This document shows positions 58,253-64,000 of a DNA stretch of 64,000 nt, in pieces. Source of the stretch: Haemophilus haemolyticus M19501 (GTDB taxonomy: Bacteria; Pseudomonadota; Gammaproteobacteria; Enterobacterales; Pasteurellaceae); the NCBI RefSeq assembly GCF_000222025.1, contig NZ_AFQO01000008.1:62001-126000 (forward strand), given 5' to 3'. The notes under the pieces were generated by a model. That model was given only the letters and a program-made list of their open reading frames with translations. It had not been told where the DNA came from and ran no database searches. Position 1 is the stretch's first letter; each line of letters begins with the position of its first letter. Both the position numbers and the translations under genes were made by a program.

Positions 58253-60442
58253 TTACAAATTGTATTTCAAATAAACTGTCGCCAATGGTGGAATAGAAAT
58301 CGAAATAGAATTTTCTCGTCCATGGCTTTCAATTTCTTCACTTGTTACATAGCCAAAATTGCCCACGTTAGAGCCTTGATAATACATAGAATCAGTATTC
58401 AGAATTTCTTCATAAGTGCCTGCAACATTTACCCCAATACGGTAATTATGGCGAGGCACAGGGGTGAAGTTACTGATGACGATAATGCGCTCACCATTTG
58501 AGCTGCGACGCTCAAAAGCAAATACAGAATTTGCCGCATCATCAACGACAAGCCAATCAAAGCCTTCAGGTGAATAATCCAGTTCAAAGAGTGGTGAGTT
58601 TTCTCGGTAAATATGATTCAAGTCTTTTACTAATTTCAATATGCCTTTATGCCAGCCGCCACCGATATTTTCATCAAGCAAAAACCAGTCCAAACTTTCT
58701 TCGTAATTCCACTCACGACCTTGAGCAAATTCATTTCCCATAAAGAGCAATTTTTTACCCGGATGGCCCCACATATAGCCGTAATAAGCACGTAAGTTCG
58801 CAAATTTTTGCCATGCGTCTCCCGGCATTTTATCGAGGAGCGAATATTTGCCATGCACCACCTCATCATGTGAAAGCGGTAGCACAAAATTTTCGCTGTA
58901 TTGATACATCATCCCAAAAGTCATTTTATTGTGATGATATTGGCGGTAAATTGGGTCAAGCTGCATATAGGCGAGCGTATCGTTCATCCAGCCCATATTC
59001 CATTTAAAATTAAAGCCCAATCCACCATTTTCACTCGGGTGAGTCACACCAGAAAAAGAGGTTGATTCCTCCGCAATAGAAATCGCTCCCGCCATTTCGC
59101 TGTGAATTTTCCAGTTGGTATGTTTTAAAAATTCAATGGCTTCTAAGTTTTCACGTCCACCATATTGATTTGGAATCCACTCACCTTCCGCACGGCTGTA
59201 ATCGCGGTAAATCATCGAAGCCACAGCATCCACGCGAATACCATCTACGCCAAAGCGTTCAAGCCAATACAATGCATTACTGGATAAGAAATTTTTGACC
59301 TCATTACGCCCATAGTTATAAATCAAGGTATTCCAATCTTGATGATAGCCTTCGCGAGGGTCTTCATGCTCATATAAAGCCGTGCCATCAAACGCGACTA
59401 AACCATGCGTATCACTTGGGAAGTGACCTGGCACCCAATCTAAAATCACATTAATTCCCGCATCATGTGCACGTTTTACTAAACAACGGAATGCCTCTGG
59501 TGAGCCAAAGCGACTGGTTGGCGAATAAAGCCCAAGTGGTTGATAGCCCCAAGAACCATCAAATGGAAATTCAGAAAGCGGTAAAAATTCTATATGGGTA
59601 AAGCCCATCTCTTTTACATAAGGAATTAATTCATCAGCAATTTGATCGTAATCTAGCCAAAAATTGTTTTCTAAATTACGACGCCAAGATCCTAAATGCA
59701 CTTCATAAATGGAAATCGGTTGATTCGCTTGATTTGCTTGACGACGTTGTTCCGTCATTTCCACTACATTTGGTAATGCACTGACTTGTGATGCTGTATC
59801 AGGGCGAAGTTGCGAACTAAAGGCAAATGGATCGGCTTTCAAACGAAGATTTCCATGGCAATCAATTAATTCAAACTTATAGAGCTGTCCTAAACTGGCT
59901 TTTGGTAAAAACAGCTCCCAAACACCACTTTTTAGATGAAAACGCATAGGATGACGGCGACCATCCCAATAGTTGAAATCACCTACAATAGAAACTCGTC
60001 TTGCATTAGGTGCCCACAAGCGGAAATTCACCCCGCTCACACCATCACATTCCATAAAATGCGCACCAAGTATTTCATATGGGCGAAGCATAGAACCTTC
60101 AGAAAGTAACCATTGTTCTAAATCATCAATCATAGGATGAAAACGATAAGGATCTTCGACTATTTGCGATTCATTGCCCCAAAAAACCTGTAATTGATAA
60201 GCAAAAAAATGATGACAATTTGGAATAACATCAACAAAAAAGCCACGCTCATCGACACAATCCAGTTCCGTTATTTCTTTACCACTTTCACGCTCAATCA
60301 CCACCACTCGATTGGCATCTGGCAATAATGTACGGATTTCAATTCCCTGCTCGGTTTCGTGCATACCAAGCGTAGCAAAAGGATCGCCATTGCTCGCATC
60401 AAAAAAACCATCAATAATTGCTTGTGTTACTGTGGTTGTCAT
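58253..60442 (-). CDS. glgB: 1,4-alpha-glucan branching enzyme GlgB
   Basis: This 729-residue GH13 enzyme has two N-terminal beta domains (the second starts [21 protein letters not shown]), then [27 protein letters not shown] (nucleophile Asp), [14 protein letters not shown] (acid Glu) and [18 protein letters not shown] precedes the ATG. Confidence 0.97.
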   Translation of the reverse strand: MTTTVTQAIIDGFFDASNGDPFATLGMHETEQGIEIRTLLPDANRVVVIERESGKEITELDCVDERGFFVDVIPNCHHFFAYQLQVFWGNESQIVEDPYRFHPMIDDLEQWLLSEGSMLRPYEILGAHFMECDGVSGVNFRLWAPNARRVSIVGDFNYWDGRRHPMRFHLKSGVWELFLPKASLGQLYKFELIDCHGNLRLKADPFAFSSQLRPDTASQVSALPNVVEMTEQRRQANQANQPISIYEVHLGSWRRNLENNFWLDYDQIADELIPYVKEMGFTHIEFLPLSEFPFDGSWGYQPLGLYSPTSRFGSPEAFRCLVKRAHDAGINVILDWVPGHFPSDTHGLVAFDGTALYEHEDPREGYHQDWNTLIYNYGRNEVKNFLSSNALYWLERFGVDGIRVDAVASMIYRDYSRAEGEWIPNQYGGRENLEAIEFLKHTNWKIHSEMAGAISIAEESTSFSGVTHPSENGGLGFNFKWNMGWMNDTLAYMQLDPIYRQYHHNKMTFGMMYQYSENFVLPLSHDEVVHGKYSLLDKMPGDAWQKFANLRAYYGYMWGHPGKKLLFMGNEFAQGREWNYEESLDWFLLDENIGGGWHKGILKLVKDLNHIYRENSPLFELDYSPEGFDWLVVDDAANSVFAFERRSSNGERIIVISNFTPVPRHNYRIGVNVAGTYEEILNTDSMYYQGSNVGNFGYVTSEEIESHGRENSISISIPPLATVYLKYNL

Positions 60443-60451
60443 ATTTACTCC

Positions 60452-62542
60452 TTATACATTTCGCCCTTGGTTAATTTGCACAAAGAACGTTTTTAAAGCT
60501 TCATTGCTAAAAATAAACGCTAACGGTTGAGCAAGTTTCTTACACCAGTTTGGGTATTCATTTGAGGTGCCCGGCAAATTAAAACTGATTTCTTGGCTAA
60601 GTAAATTTTCTAATTGCACACCAATCAATCGGCTGTTACTTTCCGCTAAATAATGATGGATCATTCGGTTTAAATGATCGTGCATCGCCATAGAAAGCGC
60701 ATCGCCTTCATAATGCGGCGGTAAATAATTATCACGATGTAAACTATTTAATAAGGCTTGTTTATCCACGACACGTTGATCGTATTTTTGCTTGAGCACT
60801 TCCCCATTCAGAATACCGAGTTGATTAAATAATTCTAAATCACGGCAATGCCAAAAACTTTGTAATGAGGGAACATCATGCGTGCCAATAGTGGCATAAG
60901 CATTTCGAGGATAATCAGATATACGAGGAAATTCGCCATTTCGTTGGGCGAAATACAATACAAAATAAGAGAAAATTTGAAACTCGTTTAATTTCCACCG
61001 CACTTCATCGGGCACAGTGCCGAGATCTTCACCAATAATCAAGCATTCATTACGTACACTTTCAATGGCAAGAATCGCCATTAATTCATCAAAAGGATAA
61101 TGTACATAAGCACCGTCAGCCGCGGTTTTTCCTTCTGGAATCCACCACAAACGGAATAAGCCCATAACATGATCGATGCGTAGCACACCGAAATATTGCA
61201 TATTGGCACGTAGCATATCGATAAATGGTGCAAAGCCACGTGCTTTTAGCACCGTTGGATTATAAGGTGGCAAATTCCAATTTTGTCCGACAGGGCCTAA
61301 AGGATCAGGTGGCGCGCCAATAGAGGCATTTACACAATATAAATCAGGATCACTCCATACATCAGCACTGCCACGAGAACTATTCACCGCTAAATCGCCA
61401 TAAATACCCAACTTCATACCAGATTGTTTACAAAGATTTTGTAATGCGGAAAGCTGCTCTTCAGTAAGCCATTGCAACCAAGCAAAAAATTGAATTTGCT
61501 CATGGTGTTTTTTCAATAGGGCTTTTCTTTTTGCCGCACTTAAATGCTGCCATTCCTTACGCCAGCCAAGCCAACCGATGGTATTTTCTTCTACTTGATG
61601 ATCGGCGTGTTCTTGTAAATCTAATACATTAAATAGCCCCTGTAACAACAAAGGTTCACCTTTGTTTTTTAAATAATCAGAAAAGATTTTTCGACGTGTC
61701 ACAATTTCAGCGGATTGACTACGTTGAAAGAAATCAAAAAGAGACTCAAGTGCGGTTAATTTTAAAGTCAATATTGAAGAATAATCGACGCAATCACTTT
61801 CACGCAAAGCGCCAATTTTTGCTTGAATATCCTCACGCTTAAACCAATTTTGCACTGAACGGCAACGCTTAAATTCTGGTAACTCTGGAATCGCTAAATA
61901 TAAAAAATTCAACCAACGACGAGAGGATGAACTATAAGGGCTGGCCCATGTTGGCACGGCAGGATACGGCAAATGTAATGGATTAATTCCCACATAATCC
62001 GCACCTTGTTTTGCACTTTGTTCGATCAAATAAGCTAAATCACCAAAATCGCCAATGCCCCAGTTTTGTTCTGAGCGTAAACTGTAAAGTTGCACATTTA
62101 CGCCCCACACTTTTTTATTTTTTAATACGGGTGGTTGAAACGCTGTTTTAGGAGAAATAAGTAAACGAACGATGTAATGTTCAGTATCGGAAAAAATAGA
62201 TAATTGATAATAGCCAAAAGGAAGTGGAGGCAAAGAAAGTGCGGATAAATTTGAAAGTGTTTTTTCTAACAGAATGACATTAGATTCATCAATCAGCTGA
62301 TAACGATATTCCGCAGACAGCGGCAAATCTAGACGATTGAGTCGATAATCAATCGGTTCATTTTCAAATGCAGCCAGTACATCGTCAAACTGTCCTTTCG
62401 CTTTTGGCGGAGGCTGCAAAAGCTCAACAAAAGTTGAAACCGTCTTTTCATCTGCGAAAATAAGATGTCCATCAATATCATAGTGAGAAAGCGCGATACC
62501 GCATTTTTCCGCTTTTTGTTTGAGAAAATCCGAGATTTGCAT
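60452..62542 (-). CDS. malQ: 4-alpha-glucanotransferase (amylomaltase)
   Basis: This 696-residue GH77 enzyme has SPYSSSSRRWLNFLYLAI, RIDHVMGLFRLWWIP (nucleophile Asp), IGEDLGTVPDEV (acid Glu) and TIGTHDVPSLQSFW. It rearranges maltodextrins, linking starch uptake to glycogen. The ATG at 62542 is used. It is the first gene of malQ-glgB-glgX-glgC. Confidence 0.95.
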   Translation of the reverse strand: MQISDFLKQKAEKCGIALSHYDIDGHLIFADEKTVSTFVELLQPPPKAKGQFDDVLAAFENEPIDYRLNRLDLPLSAEYRYQLIDESNVILLEKTLSNLSALSLPPLPFGYYQLSIFSDTEHYIVRLLISPKTAFQPPVLKNKKVWGVNVQLYSLRSEQNWGIGDFGDLAYLIEQSAKQGADYVGINPLHLPYPAVPTWASPYSSSSRRWLNFLYLAIPELPEFKRCRSVQNWFKREDIQAKIGALRESDCVDYSSILTLKLTALESLFDFFQRSQSAEIVTRRKIFSDYLKNKGEPLLLQGLFNVLDLQEHADHQVEENTIGWLGWRKEWQHLSAAKRKALLKKHHEQIQFFAWLQWLTEEQLSALQNLCKQSGMKLGIYGDLAVNSSRGSADVWSDPDLYCVNASIGAPPDPLGPVGQNWNLPPYNPTVLKARGFAPFIDMLRANMQYFGVLRIDHVMGLFRLWWIPEGKTAADGAYVHYPFDELMAILAIESVRNECLIIGEDLGTVPDEVRWKLNEFQIFSYFVLYFAQRNGEFPRISDYPRNAYATIGTHDVPSLQSFWHCRDLELFNQLGILNGEVLKQKYDQRVVDKQALLNSLHRDNYLPPHYEGDALSMAMHDHLNRMIHHYLAESNSRLIGVQLENLLSQEISFNLPGTSNEYPNWCKKLAQPLAFIFSNEALKTFFVQINQGRNV

Positions 62543-62612
62543 AGACACCACATGACAACTGTATAACTCTTGTTAGGGATTATAACCAAGCTGAAAGTGA
62601 TGACAACCGACT

Positions 62613-63065
62613 TTATTTAAAAGTGTGATCTTCGTCAATAATAAATTCAAACCAATCAATTACATCGCGTTCATGCACCCCATTTTTGATTAAAACATCA
62701 GCATTTTTCAAGGAATCCGCATGACCAGAAATGAGTGGATGCCATTCAGGGAGTGTTTTTCCTTCATAAAGCAAGCGATAGGCACAAGTGTCAGGTAACC
62801 AATGAAAATCAGGTAAATTCTTTTTGGTGAGTTTGGTGCAGTCGGTTTCAATTTTAAAACGCTCTGAATAATTACCGCACTTTCCAGTTTCTACATCTAA
62901 AAGGTTACAAGCAATTCGAGTGTAATAAAGTTTTTGGCGTTTACCTCGCCCTTGAATATATTTGCGATAACAGCATTTGCCGCAGCCATCACATAAGGCT
63001 TCCCATTCAGATTCGGTCATTTCAAGCAGGGATTTTGTTTGCCAAAAATTAGGTTCAAGTTGCAT
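62613..63065 (-). CDS. UPF0260 (YcgN-type) cysteine-cluster protein
   Basis: This 150-residue protein has CDGCGKCCYRKY near residue 26 and further Cys at CNLLDVETGKCGNY, TDCTKL and DTCAYRLL, the YkgJ-like cluster pattern of UPF0260. It probably binds zinc or an iron-sulfur cluster. Function is unknown. It sits between malQ and glnS. Confidence 0.88.
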   Translation of the reverse strand: MQLEPNFWQTKSLLEMTESEWEALCDGCGKCCYRKYIQGRGKRQKLYYTRIACNLLDVETGKCGNYSERFKIETDCTKLTKKNLPDFHWLPDTCAYRLLYEGKTLPEWHPLISGHADSLKNADVLIKNGVHERDVIDWFEFIIDEDHTFK

Positions 63066-63079
63066 AGTTGATACAAATA

Positions 63080-63121
63080 AAAAGTGCGGTCAAAATCGCA
63101 TTTATTTTGACCGCACTTGGT
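63080..63121 (-). terminator. USS-dyad terminator of glnS
   Basis: Inverted USS at 63082-63090 and 63110-63118 form a long stem (AAAGTGCGGTCAAAAT and its near complement) just after the glnS stop. Confidence 0.85.
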
Positions 63122-63130
63122 TGATTAAAA

Positions 63131-64000
63131 TTAGAAGCCTTCTTTTAAGCTTACTGTTAAGTTAAATACCAAATGTTCAGGACGGCTATCTTTACTATCT
63201 GCACAGAAATAACCTTCACGTTCAAATTGATAACCTTTCTCTGCTTCTGCCACAGCCAAGCTTTGTTCTACAAAACCATGTTTTACCACGAGAGAATGTG
63301 GATTTAACACGCTTTCAATATCATCTTCAGCACCTGGATTTGGCACGGTAAATAAGCGATCATACAAACGGAATTCAGCTGGGTGATTATGTACTGCAGA
63401 AACCCAGTGAATGACACCTTTCACTTTACGACCATCTGCTGGATTTTTACCTAAGGTTTCAGGATCGTAAGTACAGAAGATCGTGGTGATTTTACCATTT
63501 GTATCTTTCTCTACACGTTCCGCTTTAATCACATAAGCATTACGTAAACGCACTTCTTTACCTAATACTAAGCGTTTATATTGCTTGTTCGCTTCTTCAC
63601 AGAAGTCTGCACGATCAATATAAAGCTCTTTTGTAAATGGTAATTGGCGCTCACCTAATTCAGGGCGATTCGGGTGATTTGGCGCCGTTAAGGTTTCTTC
63701 GCCTTCAAAGTTTTCAATCACGACACGAACAGGATCAATCACTGCCATTGCGCGTGGTGCGTTTTCATTTAAATCTTCACGGATACAGGCTTCAAGCGCA
63801 GAATACTCTACAACGTTATCTTGTTTAGTCACACCGATACGACGACAGAATTCACGTAACGAAGCTGGGGTATAACCGCGACGGCGTAAACCTGAAATTG
63901 TTGGCATACGCGGATCGTTCCAACCATCCACAATACCTTCATTCACTAATTTTAATAATTTACGTTTAGATGTTAACGTGCCTTCTAAATTCAAACGTGA
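63131..64000 (-). CDS. glnS: Glutaminyl-tRNA synthetase, C-terminal part (partial)
   Basis: The frame is open at the window end, so the first ~270 residues are outside. The visible 289 residues include the class I KMSKS-region equivalent GTLTSKRKL, the acceptor-helix region [21 protein letters not shown] and the anticodon-binding beta barrels ([21 protein letters not shown]). It matches the standard end of GlnS ([26 protein letters not shown]). Confidence 0.97.
   Translation of the reverse strand, partial: SRLNLEGTLTSKRKLLKLVNEGIVDGWNDPRMPTISGLRRRGYTPASLREFCRRIGVTKQDNVVEYSALEACIREDLNENAPRAMAVIDPVRVVIENFEGEETLTAPNHPNRPELGERQLPFTKELYIDRADFCEEANKQYKRLVLGKEVRLRNAYVIKAERVEKDTNGKITTIFCTYDPETLGKNPADGRKVKGVIHWVSAVHNHPAEFRLYDRLFTVPNPGAEDDIESVLNPHSLVVKHGFVEQSLAVAEAEKGYQFEREGYFCADSKDSRPEHLVFNLTVSLKEGF

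Overview
The window comes from a Haemophilus chromosome, most likely H. influenzae or a very close relative. It is AT-rich, carries about 60 exact copies of the Hin-type DNA uptake sequence (USS, AAGTGCGGT or its complement), and holds familiar H. influenzae neighbourhoods such as nusB-ribH, the HICA-type carbonic anhydrase, fnr-uspE, trpBA without trpEDC, and recB-recD without recC. I saw no rRNA, CRISPR array, complete prophage or phase-variable tetranucleotide repeat.

Layout. 1-4.7 kb: the 3' end of mukB, an EamA transporter, sbcB, a 680-bp gene-free stretch that contains a dif-like chromosome dimer resolution site, and twin ferritins. 4.8-14.7 kb: tRNA-Leu, fnr, uspE, a CRP/Fur-type His-tailed periplasmic protein, purMN with a PurR box, an SDR gene joined to trpBA behind a TrpR-type operator, and small genes up to ybaK. 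14.8-23.8 kb: recB-recD and infC-rpmI-rplT, separated by a Sel1/HEPN/Sel1 cassette. 23.9-28.0 kb: an epimerase, a sulfatase and a sodium symporter (yidJK-like) behind a CRP site. 28.1-33.4 kb: the main accessory island, with two different sirtuins, a broken FtsK-gamma mini-protein, a RhuM-Fic protein, a HAD phosphatase and a WYL regulator. 33.5-53.7 kb: housekeeping genes (ihfA, pheST, dapB, thiL, nusB, ribH, asnS, can, uup, a dGTPase-like gene, lrgAB, csdAE, queF). 53.7-54.9 kb: an IS150-like insertion sequence. 54.9-62.5 kb: glgC, glgX, glgB and malQ, ending without glgA or glgP. 62.6-64 kb: a UPF0260 gene and the 3' part of glnS.

Most interesting. Two operons of the 28-33 kb island, FtsK-gamma/Sir2 and HAD/Sir2, start at promoters that share a 20-bp palindromic operator (18 of 20 positions identical). 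In both, the operator lies exactly 7 bp from the -10 box, and one copy overlaps the stop codon of the WYL regulator gene. This looks like a small regulon of NAD-consuming enzymes in a bacterium that depends on exogenous NAD precursors.

Other notable points: the dif-like site sits inside a 20-bp inverted repeat; the Sel1/HEPN cassette is bracketed by two copies of the rplT-type terminator; the IS landed in the loop of an intergenic USS dyad; and three unrelated proteins carry the same peptide pattern because inverted USS pairs lie in their coding sequence. Comparisons with strain Rd KW20 are from memory and are marked as such.
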